DNA of 64,000 bases, from positions 732,577 through 796,576 of the forward strand of contig NZ_JAFEWD010000002.1 of NCBI RefSeq assembly GCF_017355855.1, given 5' to 3'. The position numbers were made by a program, and so were the translations under genes. The first letter of the stretch is position 1. Each line of letters begins with the position of its first letter. The notes beneath the pieces are model-generated. The model ran no database searches. It was not told the DNA's origin and was given only the letters and a program-made list of their open reading frames with translations. Source of the DNA: Pedobacter sp. SYSU D00535. Its GTDB lineage: Bacteria > Bacteroidota > Bacteroidia > Sphingobacteriales > Sphingobacteriaceae. Positions 52,613 to 62,252 of the stretch are shown piece by piece.

Positions 52613-55036
52613 TTACAGTTTGAAAGCAATACCCGCCAGCACACTTCTTGGAAGCTGCGGCTCTACCGTTGTCCAACCTTTATAATAAGTTTCATTGCTG
52701 ATATTATCCACTTTCAGGCTGATTCTATATAAGCGGGCATTATAAAAGGCCGTGGCATTCAGAACGGTATAAGCCGGGATAGAAAATACCCCCGTAGCAG
52801 CTGAGTTGGTGATCAAATTTTCACTTGCATAATTTCCACCGAAACCAAAGCCCAATCCTTTTAATGCTCGTTGCTGTATGGAATAGCTGATCCAAGCGTT
52901 CACCAGGTGCGCCGGGCCCGCAGTGACCGGCCGACGGCCTTGTACTCCAGCGGCGGCTTTCGTCATTTTGCTGTCGTTATAGCTATAGCCTGCTACGATG
53001 TTCAGCCCCTTTAAGGGATTGCTCACGACGTCAGTTTCAAATCCTTTGCTCGTCTGTGTTCCATCCTGAATCGTTACGTTGTAAGGAGTTCCGTTTACTG
53101 TGATAGTTTCGGCACGTGTCATATTCGATACAGTAATGTCGTAATAGCTCGCAGTAAGACTTAGTTTATTTCGGAAGATATCAAGTTTTACCCCACCTTC
53201 CAGCTGGTTTGCATGTTGCGGTTTGAAGGTTCCTGAATAGTCAGGAAGCGGCTGAGTGACAGGCGCTACGTTTTTAAAGCCATTCATGTAATTTCCGAAT
53301 AGCGCAACCTTGTCTTTAACTACCTGATAAACCAATCCCAATTTGGGAGACCAGGCGGTTTGCAGGTACTTTCCGGTGGTTGAACCATTGCTTTGGTTAA
53401 AAGTGCCCCGGTTATCGAAGCGGTCCACGCGAACACTTAACATCGCCATCAGTTCTGGTGTGATATTTAATACGTTAGAGACGTACGCACCGTAGACGTT
53501 ATTTAGCAAGGTGTTCTTTGTGAAAGCCGCAGTACTTGCTGCTAATTTCGCTTCCACTGCGGCTTCGTTTAGTTTTCCATAGTTGGCGTCGTCTGCTTGA
53601 ACAGAATTTACCTGATCAAATAAGATATAGGGTGAATTGTTATTGCGCGTTTCCAGTCTCAATGCGTCGAATCCGGCCACCAGCCTGTTTCTTAGTCCGG
53701 CAATCTGGAAGTCGCCCGTGAAGTTCTGCTGGAAGTTTCCGGAAGTGCTGATAGAGTTCTGGTCGGCCACATACCGATTCAGCAGATCATCGGTAGCACC
53801 GATGAACATGACATACTGGTAAAGGCCGTTTGACTGGCGGTTGCTTCTGGAGAAGCTGGTTTGCGAGGTCCAGGAGTCAGACAGTTTGTAGGTGATCTGA
53901 CCGAAGATATTACTGGTAGGAGTTTGAAAAGTAACGTCATTACTGGTGTAGGAGCGCTCGAAATTAAAGTTCAATTCTGCGGGTGTCCTGGCGATCAGCT
54001 GGCGACTTCTGTTTAGAAATACCATCAAGGGATTAGTGCCCTCATAATTGTAAAATTGCGCATCCAGGTTCAAACGTAGGCGATCGCTTACCTTGTATTC
54101 AAGGGCCGGTGCTACAAAAAAGGACCGCGAAAAGCCTGCATCCTGAAAGCTGTTGCGGTAATTGTAGGCCGTGTTAAGGCGCCCCGTCAGTTTACCGTCC
54201 TTGCTCACCGGCCCATAAATATCGCCACTAAGTCTGTTTAGGTCAAAGCTACCTGTTGTATAGCTTAGCTCGCCACCAAGCGTATCAAGTGGTCTTTTGG
54301 TCACGATGTTGATCAAACCGCCGAAATTAGTCAGGGCACCGCCGAAAAGTGTACCGGATGGACCTTTGATTACCTCGATCTTTTCAATGTTCGCTGGATC
54401 CAGATCTCCGTTAGTCAGGCCTGCAATCCCGTTTACCATTGAAGCTTGGGTGGCAAACCCGCGGAGATTATAGTAGGCTGCTCCATCGCCTGCACGGCCG
54501 GTAGAAGACCAAAGCTTGTCGATTCCAGAGGAATTTTTCAAAGCATCATTGAAATTAATCGTCATCTGCAATTGCATCAACTCTTTGTTGATCGTGGTGT
54601 ATACTTGCGGATTCTCCAGGTTCTCCAGGGGTAATCTCGCTACCGATTCACTTTTTCTGGTATGAAGCGTATTTACTTTCTGGGAAGAGATAGTGACCTC
54701 TTGCAATCGTGCAGCATCAGCGCTAAGTACAAAGTCCGCGACAATTGTCTCACCAGCACCCAGTTCTACAGTTTTTTCCTGGGCAAGCGAACCTACCGCA
54801 GTCACCCGTACCATATAGGCGCCGGGGCGTAGCTCATTGAATGAATACTCTCCTGCAGTATTCGTCGCCGTGCCGCGTCCTTTTCCTTTCAGCATTACGG
54901 ATATTTTCTCAGCTGGCTTTCCATCGGGTGTGCTTATGCTGCCCCGGATAGTACCGGTAGATTGGGCAAAAAGGCTGCTAAAATTCAAAAGGACAACGCT
55001 AAGTAGAAGTGTTAAAAAAGGTATCTTTTGTTTCAT
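52613..55036 (-). CDS. TonB-dependent siderophore receptor
   Basis: 807 residues from the ATG at 55036, which opens a signal peptide ending LFAQ. A CarboxypepD-regulatory beta-domain (TIRGSISTPDGKPAEKISVML) comes first, then the plug (INFNDALKNSSGIDKLW, YYNLRGFATQ, IEVIKGPSGTLFGGALTNFGG) and a 22-strand barrel ending RSVLAGIAFKL. Receptor features such as NIVTKRP, NRYVADQ and LEGGVKLDIFRNKL are typical of FhuE/FpvA-like receptors. The upstream region holds the palindrome mosaic rather than an obvious Fur box, although a site could be missed by eye. Confidence 0.92.
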   Translation of the reverse strand: MKQKIPFLTLLLSVVLLNFSSLFAQSTGTIRGSISTPDGKPAEKISVMLKGKGRGTATNTAGEYSFNELRPGAYMVRVTAVGSLAQEKTVELGAGETIVADFVLSADAARLQEVTISSQKVNTLHTRKSESVARLPLENLENPQVYTTINKELMQLQMTINFNDALKNSSGIDKLWSSTGRAGDGAAYYNLRGFATQASMVNGIAGLTNGDLDPANIEKIEVIKGPSGTLFGGALTNFGGLINIVTKRPLDTLGGELSYTTGSFDLNRLSGDIYGPVSKDGKLTGRLNTAYNYRNSFQDAGFSRSFFVAPALEYKVSDRLRLNLDAQFYNYEGTNPLMVFLNRSRQLIARTPAELNFNFERSYTSNDVTFQTPTSNIFGQITYKLSDSWTSQTSFSRSNRQSNGLYQYVMFIGATDDLLNRYVADQNSISTSGNFQQNFTGDFQIAGLRNRLVAGFDALRLETRNNNSPYILFDQVNSVQADDANYGKLNEAAVEAKLAASTAAFTKNTLLNNVYGAYVSNVLNITPELMAMLSVRVDRFDNRGTFNQSNGSTTGKYLQTAWSPKLGLVYQVVKDKVALFGNYMNGFKNVAPVTQPLPDYSGTFKPQHANQLEGGVKLDIFRNKLSLTASYYDITVSNMTRAETITVNGTPYNVTIQDGTQTSKGFETDVVSNPLKGLNIVAGYSYNDSKMTKAAAGVQGRRPVTAGPAHLVNAWISYSIQQRALKGLGFGFGGNYASENLITNSAATGVFSIPAYTVLNATAFYNARLYRISLKVDNISNETYYKGWTTVEPQLPRSVLAGIAFKL

Positions 55037-55205
55037 CTTATTTGGATTGATTCTAAGTAAGGGCAAAAGAAGCACCTTTTTTTCTTTTTCACAAATAAAT
55101 TAGATTAAATCTAAATAGTAACTATTAATTAATTTAGTATCGCCCTGATGACTAAGAGTGCTGGTTGTTAATTGCAACTCAAATTCACTACCGCTGATCC
55201 CGGGC

Positions 55206-55384
55206 CGGACTTCCCTTAGGGTTGGAAAAAGTTCCTGAATCAGCAGGGTTTGAGCCAGGGAAGAGGGCATTGGCTGGTTGGCTGAAGTGAAAGCCCGTGC
55301 GTCTTGGTCCCAAACAGGCGCAGCCCTCGAACGCTAATGCAGGAACTGTGCGGTTGACTTGTGCGACAAAGGCACCTTGAGATC
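55206..55384. repeat. Palindromic repeat family 1, copy B1
   Basis: 179 bp bounded by GGACTTCCC and a degenerate GAGATCC end. It has an outer arm TTCCTGAATCAGC paired with the region ending GCAGGAA, and an inner arm GAGGGC (55262-55267) paired with GCCCTC (55322-55327). It shares GGGCATTGGCTGGTTG with the other B copy and with the reverse complement of the A copies. Confidence 0.7.
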
Positions 55385-55647
55385 CTTTTATCTTTTTGTC
55401 TTGCACAAAAAGAAACCATGCCGAGCGAAGCGAGACCATGAACTCCAATAACAATCAAATCAACCCTTGTTCGGATTGCAAATGCTGTGATAGGGCTTTT
55501 TAATTTTATTCAAAAGCTCCGGAATTTTTCTCCGCTCATGGCCGCGGAAAGGCCTAGTCCTTTTGTCTTGACACAAAAGGAAACAATGCCGAGCAAAGCG
55601 AGACCATGAACACCATTAAATAACAAATAATTTGTGAATAACGTCAA

Positions 55648-55826
55648 GCCTTCCCGAATGTTCCTTGGCCGCACATAGCAACCGCACAAATTTGCTCATC
55701 AGCTCGGGGCCTTGGCTGCTTGTCCCCTGAAACGCGCAAACCTTCGCTTCAGACAACCAGCCAAGGCCCCATCCCCAAGCACAAGCCAGCTGATGCGCAA
55801 ATTTTTCCCGAAACTTACGGGAAGGC
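55648..55826. repeat. Palindromic repeat family 1, copy A1
   Basis: 179 bp bounded by GCCTTCCCG (55648-55656) and CGGGAAGGC (55818-55826), perfect 9-bp terminal inverted repeats. Inner arms AAATTTGCTCATCAGCT and AGCTGATGCGCAAATTT pair with one mismatch. The core GGGGCCTTGGCTG pairs perfectly with CAGCCAAGGCCCC. It is the most nearly perfect palindrome of the family. Confidence 0.8.
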
Positions 55827-55848
55827 GGGCCCATTGATCAACGTAGCT

Positions 55849-55945
55849 GCAAGTTTTCGACAAAGCTAACCGTACTACCCTCGATAAAAAGGTACTGCAG
55901 TTGAAGCAACAATCATATTTAGTACTAACGTTTATCCGGAGGGCC
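55849..55945. repeat. Repeat D, copy 1
   Basis: About 90 bp between A1 and B2. It contains CCGTACTACCCTCGATAAAA followed by GGTACTGCAGTTGAAGCAAC and ends CGTTTATCCGGAGGG. It recurs at 56663-56748 with three or four base changes. Confidence 0.7.
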
Positions 55946-56121
55946 GGACTTCCCTCAGTGCCGGAAAAAGCTCTGGCAGCAGTAGGCCTGTGTAATGGGA
56001 AAGGGCATTGGCTGGTTGCGAAGCGAGGGATATGGGTATGAGGGCAAAGCAGCCCAGCCCTTGAGCGCTGCTGGCAGAACTGTGCGGTTGCCTTGTGCGG
56101 TAAAGGCACCTTGGGAAGTCC
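55946..56121. repeat. Palindromic repeat family 1, copy B2
   Basis: 176 bp bounded by GGACTTCCC (55946-55954) and GGGAAGTCC (56113-56121), perfect terminal inverted repeats. The inner arm CTCTGGCAGCAG pairs with CTGCTGGCAGA-like sequence, and AAGGGC pairs with GCCCTT (55997-56080 area). Homologous in plan to A1 on the other strand but with quite different bases in the arms. Confidence 0.7.
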
Positions 56122-56220
56122 TTGAGTTTTTCAGTGTTTTAATTGATTTTTAATGGCCTGAAAGAAATCGCTTCGCTAAGTTTTGGTTACTTTTCTTTCA
56201 AGAGAAAAGTGACGAGAAAC
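56104..56220. repeat. Repeat C, copy 1 (hairpin type)
   Basis: About 115 bp. It opens AAGGCACCTTGGGAAGTCCT, has a T-rich middle and TAATGGCCTG, then GCTTCGCTAAGTTTTGGTTA and a hairpin ACTTTTCT-ttcaag-AGAAAAGT. Further copies: C2 at 56223-56325, C3 (degenerate) at 56391-56456, C4 at 56796-56911, C5 (partial) at 56912-56965. Confidence 0.75.
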
Positions 56221-56467
56221 ACAGGCACCCTGGGAAGTCCTTGAGTTTTTCAGGTGTTAATTTGATTTTTAAAGGCATGAAAGAGATCGCTTAGCTAAGT
56301 TTTGATTACTTTTCTTTCAAGAGAACCGACCGAAGGGAGTTCATGAGTGCCGATGAAAACCAATAATCAGACGAATAAAAGTGACAAGAAAGGCCTGAGA
56401 GAGAATGCTTCGCTAAGTCTTGCTTCTTTTCTTTTTGTCTTGACACAAAAAGAAACAAAAAACTCAA

Positions 56468-56647
56468 GCCTTCCCGAATGTTCCTTGGCCGCACATACCA
56501 ACCGCACAAATTTGCTCATCAGCTCGGGGCTGCGTCTGCTTGTCCCCTGAAACGCGCAAACCTTCGCTTCAGACAACCAGCCAATGCCCCATCCTCCCGC
56601 ACAAAGTCAGCTGATGCGCAAATTTTTCCCGGAACTTACGGGACGGC
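56468..56647. repeat. Palindromic repeat family 1, copy A2
   Basis: 180 bp bounded by GCCTTCCCG (56468-56476) and CGGGACGGC (56639-56647). The AAATTTGC/GCAAATTT arms are as in A1, while the core GGGGCTGCGTCTG and CAGCCAATGCCCC pairs less well. Over its whole length it is nearly identical to copy A3. Confidence 0.8.
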
Positions 56648-56662
56648 CGTCCCATCGATCAA

Positions 56663-56751
56663 CAACAAAGCTGACCGTACTACCCTCGATAAAAAGGTAC
56701 TGCAATTGAAGCAACAATCATATTTAGTACGAACGTTTATCCGGAGGGCAC
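56663..56751. repeat. Repeat D, copy 2
   Basis: Near copy of the 55849-55945 element. It is placed again after an A copy and before a B copy, so the whole A-D-B-C block was duplicated. Confidence 0.7.
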
Positions 56752-56812
56752 GGACTTCCCTCAGTGCAGGAACTGTGAGGGACCTTGAGCGAAAAGGCAC
56801 CTTGGGAAGTCC
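56752..56812. repeat. Palindromic repeat family 1, internally deleted copy B3
   Basis: 61 bp bounded by GGACTTCCC (56752-56760) and GGGAAGTCC (56804-56812). About 115 bp of the middle, compared with B2, are missing, while both ends are intact. This is the form an internal deletion of a MITE-like element takes. Confidence 0.7.
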
Positions 56813-56911
56813 TTGAGTTTTTTAGTGTCTAATTTGATTTTTAAAGGCCTGAAAGAGATTGCTTCGCTAAGTTTTGGTTACTTTTCTTTCAAGAGAAAAG
56901 TGACAAGAAAA
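56796..56911. repeat. Repeat C, copy 4
   Basis: As repeat C copy 1, with the CTTTTCT/AGAAAAG hairpin intact. A partial copy follows at once (56912-56965) and leads into a tail (CCGAAGGGAGCTCATGAGTG to AATAAAAGTGATAAG) that repeats 56327-56390. Confidence 0.7.
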
Positions 56912-57153
56912 GCCGGAAAGTGATCGCTTCGCTAAGTTTTGGTACTTTTCTTTCAAGAAAACCAACCGAAGGGAGCTCATGAGTGCAATGAAGACCAACA
57001 ATCAGACGAATAAAAGTGATAAGAACCAAAGGCACCTTGGAAATTCTTCGAGTATTTCAGGCACAAAGCATCAGCGCTATCGTATTATCGCCACCACAAT
57101 TCACAAAAAAGCCAGGCGCCCAATCAGAACACCTGGCTTTTCTTAAACAAAAA

Positions 57154-59364
57154 CTAATTTACCTTCTCCAGTAACACCTTCTTCAAGCCCAGCGCACTGC
57201 CTTCCTCAATTAGTTCAGCAAGAAGAGGCCAATCTGCAGCCTTTTCGAAATAATTGGTGTAAGAACGACTGATGGTGATACGAAGCGTTTCCCCTTCCAC
57301 AGCTGCCCTGGAACTGAATGCTCCGGTTTTATTCTTTTTCTCTGCATTTAAGTCTTCCAATCCTTTAACCCTGTAACCCTTAGGTACGGCCAGATTGATG
57401 GCATACTGAAATGTCCTTGGTCCTGACATATACACATCCACTGTGCGGGTCCGGCTTTCATCATCCAATTTAAGAAAAGAGCCAGCCAATTTTCCAGCCT
57501 CAACGATGTAGTTGTTGCCTGCTTTCTTGACAAAATTGTCCAGCACGAATGTGGCCGTATACTCAAACTCAGGAGCTGACGCTTTCAAGCCCGAGTTGAG
57601 GATCTTGTAGTTGCTGAGTTGTTGTGGCTCCTGGTCGAAGTGTTCTTTGATCTCTGAAGAAAAATTGTTCTTCTCGTCAAGCCTTGCCTTTTCAAAAGCC
57701 GCCTGATAGTCATCTACCATTTTCTTAGTGATATAGTTCTTTGACAAACGTGTTTGAAGCGGCTTGCCTTTTACGAGTGCCGTCAGTTCCCGGTCGATAT
57801 CCTCCATCAGCAACAGGTGAGCCTGAACATCGCTCCGAAGGAAGCCGCGCTGTTTGCTCGTTCGGGTAATTTTTACCTTCTGCGGCGCTTCGTTAAGCAG
57901 GCTTACATGAAGTACTTCCGATAAAGTATTCTCGTCACTGCTGCCTGCCGGGAGCACTGTTTCGCTTTTTGTAAAGTTCGTTTCAAACTTGTTTTTTCTG
58001 TCAGGTTTCAGCACAATAGCTTTTTCGCCCAGAAACATGTGAGGAATTTCATTATACAATCCTGTAACGCTGTTAAAAAACAGATAGATGGGTTTCGCTC
58101 CCTTCACCCGGATAAAGGTTTCCAGGGGAGTATCTCGCTTTTTAGCATCTAACGCCGGCGAGAATCTGGAAGCTGCAAGCAGAACGTCGTGATCAATTTT
58201 CAAATCAATGAGGTTCTGACTGAACACCGCGGCATTGTACAAGCTCTTGGCTGTCCTGGAATTGCGTGCGTTCGACATATCCATCTCTTCTCCATCATAA
58301 AAGCAAAAGAGGGAATGTTTCCAGGTGTCGTATAGCTTGCAGATCACGCTGTCCAAAGGCACTGCCTTCAATTGTTTAGCACCTCCGAAGTAGTCTTTTA
58401 CTTTAGTGCTGATCTCCGGATCTGCCACCCCTGTCCTTGCATCATACATGTTTTTCAGCGTCTCTATATGGGCGTCAACTACAGGCAGAGTCGACTCCTC
58501 TCGGGTTGAGCCTTTTCCTACAAACGTCCCTGACACCGAGATGTAGGGGAACTGACGGTAGGGGGACGACCAGATCAGGCCCTTATGCTTGGGAAGGTTA
58601 CTGAGTTGAGCTGTCAGAATATGGTCTTTATCACTGTTCGTGGTGATCTTTAGTTCAGGAGCCCCATTGCCACTCATCTGCCTGACCACAATGTTGGGTC
58701 CGTAGCGGAAGTGGATCTTATAGTTTAGCACCGGGTACTCATCTTTCAGGAAAAATACATAATTGTTATCGTCGTAGTTGTCAGCATATCCTTCGGTAAT
58801 CTCCGAGGTAGCAATGTAGTAATCGATGATATCACCGACGCTGAGGTTGGACACCGCAATTTTTCCGGCCTCGTCTTTTTTATCCTTCAGCAGCACCTGT
58901 TCATCAATATCTACCTCAATGGTTTTACCATCGGATTTCAGAATTTTGATACCAATAAATGTCTCTGCCGTATTTCTCAGCTTTGACACGCCGAAGTGAC
59001 TGGTATTGTCCAGCCTTTTCTGATATTCGATGGTCGAAAATTCCTCCAGGGAAGATTTGTCGTTCAGTTTTACTCGTTCACGGAAAATCGTTGTTTTATC
59101 GGTACGGGCCACATTGCCGGTTCCGCCGGATGCACCCCATTTAAACCTGCTGCCCTTGGTCCGCTGCAGGTCAAAGTAACGGGCCAGCACCACAGCACTT
59201 TCAGAATTCATACCTGCAGGCGCCTCCTTCAGTTCAAAGCCAGGTGCCGGAGTCGCCCATACCTGCTTCTTTATCTCTTCCGCCTTTTGCTGGTAGCTCA
59301 GTTTCTGCCCGAAGGCCAGGCATTGGACCAGCAGCAGGGGGGTAATAAGTAAGGTTTTTTTCAT
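57154..59364 (-). CDS. DUF3857 protein with degenerate transglutaminase domain
   Basis: 736 residues with a signal peptide (MKKTLLITPLLLVQCLAFGQ). DUF3857 domain (about 80-270; VKLNDKSSLEEFSTIEYQKR, ISNLSVGDIIDYYIATSEI-like parts). The part that should be transglutaminase (about 300-430) has ARNSRTAKSLYNAAVFSQNL instead of the GDCKDKA Cys loop, so the catalytic Cys is missing, and the His and Asp motifs are not evident. The C-terminal part is beta-rich (DESRTRTVDVYMSGPRTFQYAI). Likely a periplasmic binding or structural partner. Its start overlaps the upstream stop by one base (TAATG), so the pair is co-translated. Confidence 0.85.
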   Translation of the reverse strand: MKKTLLITPLLLVQCLAFGQKLSYQQKAEEIKKQVWATPAPGFELKEAPAGMNSESAVVLARYFDLQRTKGSRFKWGASGGTGNVARTDKTTIFRERVKLNDKSSLEEFSTIEYQKRLDNTSHFGVSKLRNTAETFIGIKILKSDGKTIEVDIDEQVLLKDKKDEAGKIAVSNLSVGDIIDYYIATSEITEGYADNYDDNNYVFFLKDEYPVLNYKIHFRYGPNIVVRQMSGNGAPELKITTNSDKDHILTAQLSNLPKHKGLIWSSPYRQFPYISVSGTFVGKGSTREESTLPVVDAHIETLKNMYDARTGVADPEISTKVKDYFGGAKQLKAVPLDSVICKLYDTWKHSLFCFYDGEEMDMSNARNSRTAKSLYNAAVFSQNLIDLKIDHDVLLAASRFSPALDAKKRDTPLETFIRVKGAKPIYLFFNSVTGLYNEIPHMFLGEKAIVLKPDRKNKFETNFTKSETVLPAGSSDENTLSEVLHVSLLNEAPQKVKITRTSKQRGFLRSDVQAHLLLMEDIDRELTALVKGKPLQTRLSKNYITKKMVDDYQAAFEKARLDEKNNFSSEIKEHFDQEPQQLSNYKILNSGLKASAPEFEYTATFVLDNFVKKAGNNYIVEAGKLAGSFLKLDDESRTRTVDVYMSGPRTFQYAINLAVPKGYRVKGLEDLNAEKKNKTGAFSSRAAVEGETLRITISRSYTNYFEKAADWPLLAELIEEGSALGLKKVLLEKVN

Positions 59365-61232
59365 TATGATTTTGGTTTTAGAATAACTGTTTCGTTGTAC
59401 GCTGTATTTAACTTCTTAATGTCCGCGTTCCACTGCGCAAACTGAGCACGTTGAATACGGGGATTTTGAAAGCGCAACGTTTTTTTATAAAATACTTTGT
59501 CGCCTTCTTGTCGGTAGGAGATTTTGAATTCATAGTTGGCATTACGAATGGAAAGATCTTGGGGAAGGCTTCCCACAGTATAATCCGAAGGTATTTTTAG
59601 CTCCGTTTCTCGTTCGATATTGAACTTGTAAGGAAGCCAGTAGTCGTGTCTCCGGCTAGCTTCATCGATCTGGAAGTTGCCAAACTCCTTCCGCAGATCC
59701 ATCTCTACATAATATTCTTTATCGAAAGAGCTGATCCCGCTCTTCTGTACCACGTTGTACCGGATGCTCAGCTCCTCATCATAATTGTTCAGATCAGAGG
59801 TGGTCACATTCTTCACCGTGTTTTCTTCGCCGCTGCTCAAATACTTCATTAAACTATTTTCGTAGTCACTTTTTTTCAAAGCATTAATGCGGCTAAGCAT
59901 ATACTCTTTCTCTTCTCCTTTATAGCTGTGCTGAGCAGTCCCCTGCAAGGCAGCAGCCTGCAGATTTAGCAGCCTTTTTTCATAATCCAGGTTCTGGGAA
60001 ACGCTGGTAGCAGGGATTTTAGACAAAATGTATTTTTCACCATCTTCTATCAGCACCTGCCGGCCCTGGATGCGTTCGGCATACTCGTTAAAAGGCAGGT
60101 AAGTTTCTGTCGCGTCCAGAAAATACTGCTTCCCTTTATAGTTGACTGCACAGATCATGTGGTTATCTACGGCTAACGAAGGAGTACTGTAATCATAAGC
60201 AATGTGATTGGTTCCAATCCAGCACAGGCGGGCATCAAACCCCAGGGCGACCAGAAGATTTTTAGTAAGATTAGCCATGCCTTTGCAGTCGCCGTACTTT
60301 TTCCTGAGTACTTCATCGGCTTTGTCGGGTCTGAAGCCGGCAATACCATCTTCAAAAGCGATGTAACGGACGTTATCCTGCACCCAATAGAAGATCTTCT
60401 TGATTTTCTGCAGGTCATCGCTCAGTCCCTGCGTTAGTTCAAGTGCCTTGGCCTTCACGGCCTCCCTGTTTTCACCGTTTACTGCAACAGCCTTGTACCA
60501 GGCATACTGGTCGGCAAGGGTATTGAAATAGGTGATCGAAGTGCCATTATAGCTGGCTGATTTTGGTAAAAAAAGCAGGTGAGGGTAGAGGTAGGTGGGA
60601 CCAGGGCTTTCCGGTTCTGCCTTTTGAGGAGCCAGATTACTGACCTGGTAGGTGAATACGTCGGCATCGTCACGCTTATCATAGCGGACGGTTTTGAAGA
60701 TGTTGGGGCCGAAATTCAACTCTTTGATGTCGAGCTTCATCCACCTCGGTACAGATACACGGATCTCACGCGATTGTATCCGGTAGGGCTCCGTGAAATA
60801 CAGGTTGCAGAAATACCTGGGGTCTTCTGTTGTTTTTACAATCGTGGAAGTAGCCTTATTCCCCTTTTCTTTAAGAACAATTGGGAAATGACAAACCCGG
60901 GCATCTGAATAGAAAATCCCGTCAATCGAATGGTGGCTATATTGCGGGCTGAAGCCCAGAGGCTTATACCCATTCACCGTGCAGCTTACCTGATCGATTT
61001 CGGTGTCGTTATCATAGAACTCCGCCACCTGGATATTGGCATTATAACCCTCGGCCAGATAGTTCAGTACCTCCTTTTGTCGCACTTTCACCTGCGACGT
61101 CTTTCCGTTCCACTCGAACTTGATCTCGGTCACGGCACTGGTGATTAGAACACTTGAATCGGGCTCGACAGCAAAAGATTTGATAACAGCAACAAAGGCT
61201 ATCATCAATGACAGAAACAGATTCTTTAACAT
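59364..61232 (-). CDS. DUF3857 protein with active-looking transglutaminase domain
   Basis: 622 residues with a signal peptide ending SFAV. The N-terminal part (about 25-240) is DUF3857. The transglutaminase-like domain has a complete triad: C316 (YGDCKGMANL), H358 (DNHMICAV) and D373 (FLDATETYLPF). The C-terminal part is beta-rich (YEFKISYRQEGDKVFYKKTL). It is the same domain plan as the next gene, so the pair arose by duplication, with activity kept in this copy. The substrate in the periplasm is unknown. Confidence 0.88.
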   Translation of the reverse strand: MLKNLFLSLMIAFVAVIKSFAVEPDSSVLITSAVTEIKFEWNGKTSQVKVRQKEVLNYLAEGYNANIQVAEFYDNDTEIDQVSCTVNGYKPLGFSPQYSHHSIDGIFYSDARVCHFPIVLKEKGNKATSTIVKTTEDPRYFCNLYFTEPYRIQSREIRVSVPRWMKLDIKELNFGPNIFKTVRYDKRDDADVFTYQVSNLAPQKAEPESPGPTYLYPHLLFLPKSASYNGTSITYFNTLADQYAWYKAVAVNGENREAVKAKALELTQGLSDDLQKIKKIFYWVQDNVRYIAFEDGIAGFRPDKADEVLRKKYGDCKGMANLTKNLLVALGFDARLCWIGTNHIAYDYSTPSLAVDNHMICAVNYKGKQYFLDATETYLPFNEYAERIQGRQVLIEDGEKYILSKIPATSVSQNLDYEKRLLNLQAAALQGTAQHSYKGEEKEYMLSRINALKKSDYENSLMKYLSSGEENTVKNVTTSDLNNYDEELSIRYNVVQKSGISSFDKEYYVEMDLRKEFGNFQIDEASRRHDYWLPYKFNIERETELKIPSDYTVGSLPQDLSIRNANYEFKISYRQEGDKVFYKKTLRFQNPRIQRAQFAQWNADIKKLNTAYNETVILKPKS

Positions 61233-61441
61233 AAGAATATAAATTTGATAGAGCGCTTGTAACCGGTTAGTCCGGATGCGGGGTTCTCAGGTCGTTGGGA
61301 GCTGATTCCAACCTCGCAGCTTCGGGAGAGCGTTTGAAGCCGGAGTTGTGATAATACTTAATGAGCGGGATTTCTCAGCTTTCTTTAAAATGAATGAACG
61401 CTATTGCTTTTGTTACCATTCTCAGGAGGGAAGCCCGGAAC

Positions 61442-61963
61442 CTACTTTCTTCCGCCGCCGAACATCCAGCCCAGCTTAAGGGAAGCATAATCGCCGTTGA
61501 AGCCGTAAGTCTTCAGTAACTTATTGTATTCGAGTCCCAGTCGGAAGTGTCCCGTTTCAAATCCGGTCCGCGCAAGAATGGCAGGGCTGTCTTTGTGGGT
61601 CAAGCGTTCTCCTGATTCATCTACGGCTGCCGCGTCCAGCACACCTACACCAATGCCAAACAGGGGACGTAGTCCATTCGTGTTCAGATAGTAGTCGCCG
61701 GTAGCCATGTAGGAGCCCGCCAGGTCGTCAAATTCAATTCTGCTTCCGGCAGCATAAATCCGTTCTCCGCTTTCCAGCCGAAGACCGAAGGTGAGTTTAT
61801 CGTTGATAGCATACTTAGGTTCCATCGCTAACACGACACCTACGTCGCCTCCCTTACCGGTGGCCATGGTCGGCCCCACTGCAAGCTCTACTTTAAAGGC
61901 TTTAAAAGATTGTGCGCACACACTAGCCTTCGCACCCAGTGCTAAGGCCGCAACTAACATCAT
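61442..61963 (-). CDS. Small outer-membrane beta-barrel protein
   Basis: 173 residues from the ATG at 61963. The longer frame to 62098 adds a segment without membrane character. The signal peptide ends VCAQ, then alternating beta-strands typical of an 8-strand barrel follow: FKVELAVGPTMATG, KLTFGLRLESGERIYA, LRPLFGIGVGVLDA, HFRLGLEYNKLL and ASLKLGWMFGGG. Function is unknown. Confidence 0.78.
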   Translation of the reverse strand: MMLVAALALGAKASVCAQSFKAFKVELAVGPTMATGKGGDVGVVLAMEPKYAINDKLTFGLRLESGERIYAAGSRIEFDDLAGSYMATGDYYLNTNGLRPLFGIGVGVLDAAAVDESGERLTHKDSPAILARTGFETGHFRLGLEYNKLLKTYGFNGDYASLKLGWMFGGGRK

Positions 61964-62252
61964 ACGTTTCAATTGTGACAAGTTTTGCTCAAATATAGAA
62001 AAGAAGCTTTGTTTTTGCATAAAGCTTCTTTCGTCGGAGAGAAAAAAAGTACCTTCAAACGAAAGCATGCCCTTGAGATTTTTCTGCCCTAAAAACAAGA
62101 AACGAGGACTTATCTGGGTCAGCTCCCAAGCTACCGCGGGGGAGGCTGAAGTCCTATTGAACTTGGTTGTTTGTGTACGTTCTTTCTCCTTTTGTTCATT
62201 AAAATTCTTTGTCCTATCATTGTATTCGATTTTTTAAAAAAGCCGATACCTT

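Larger units (their letters stand above)
55037..57153. other. 2.1-kb gene-free mosaic of palindromic repeats
   Basis: No credible gene. The short frames seen here change between copies and are not conserved. The stretch consists of B1, A1, D1, B2, C1, C2, C3, A2, D2, B3, C4 and C5 in that order, so a block A-D-B-C occurs twice about 810 nt apart. The C copies have the pattern gcttcgctaagttttggtta followed by a hairpin of CTTTTCT/AGAAAAG. A CTTTTGTC-ttg-ACACAAAAG hairpin recurs at 55560, 56440 and 63790. Confidence 0.75.

Noticed and set aside
55188..56816. Short reading frames within the repeat mosaic as genes
   Set aside because: They come from the palindromic repeats, are changed or broken between copies, and have no signals or motifs.
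55037..57153. The repeat mosaic as a CRISPR array or integron attC cassettes
   Set aside because: The units are long (60-180 bp), differ among themselves, lack uniform spacers and cas genes, and there is no integron integrase or GTTRRRY-type core site at the boundaries.
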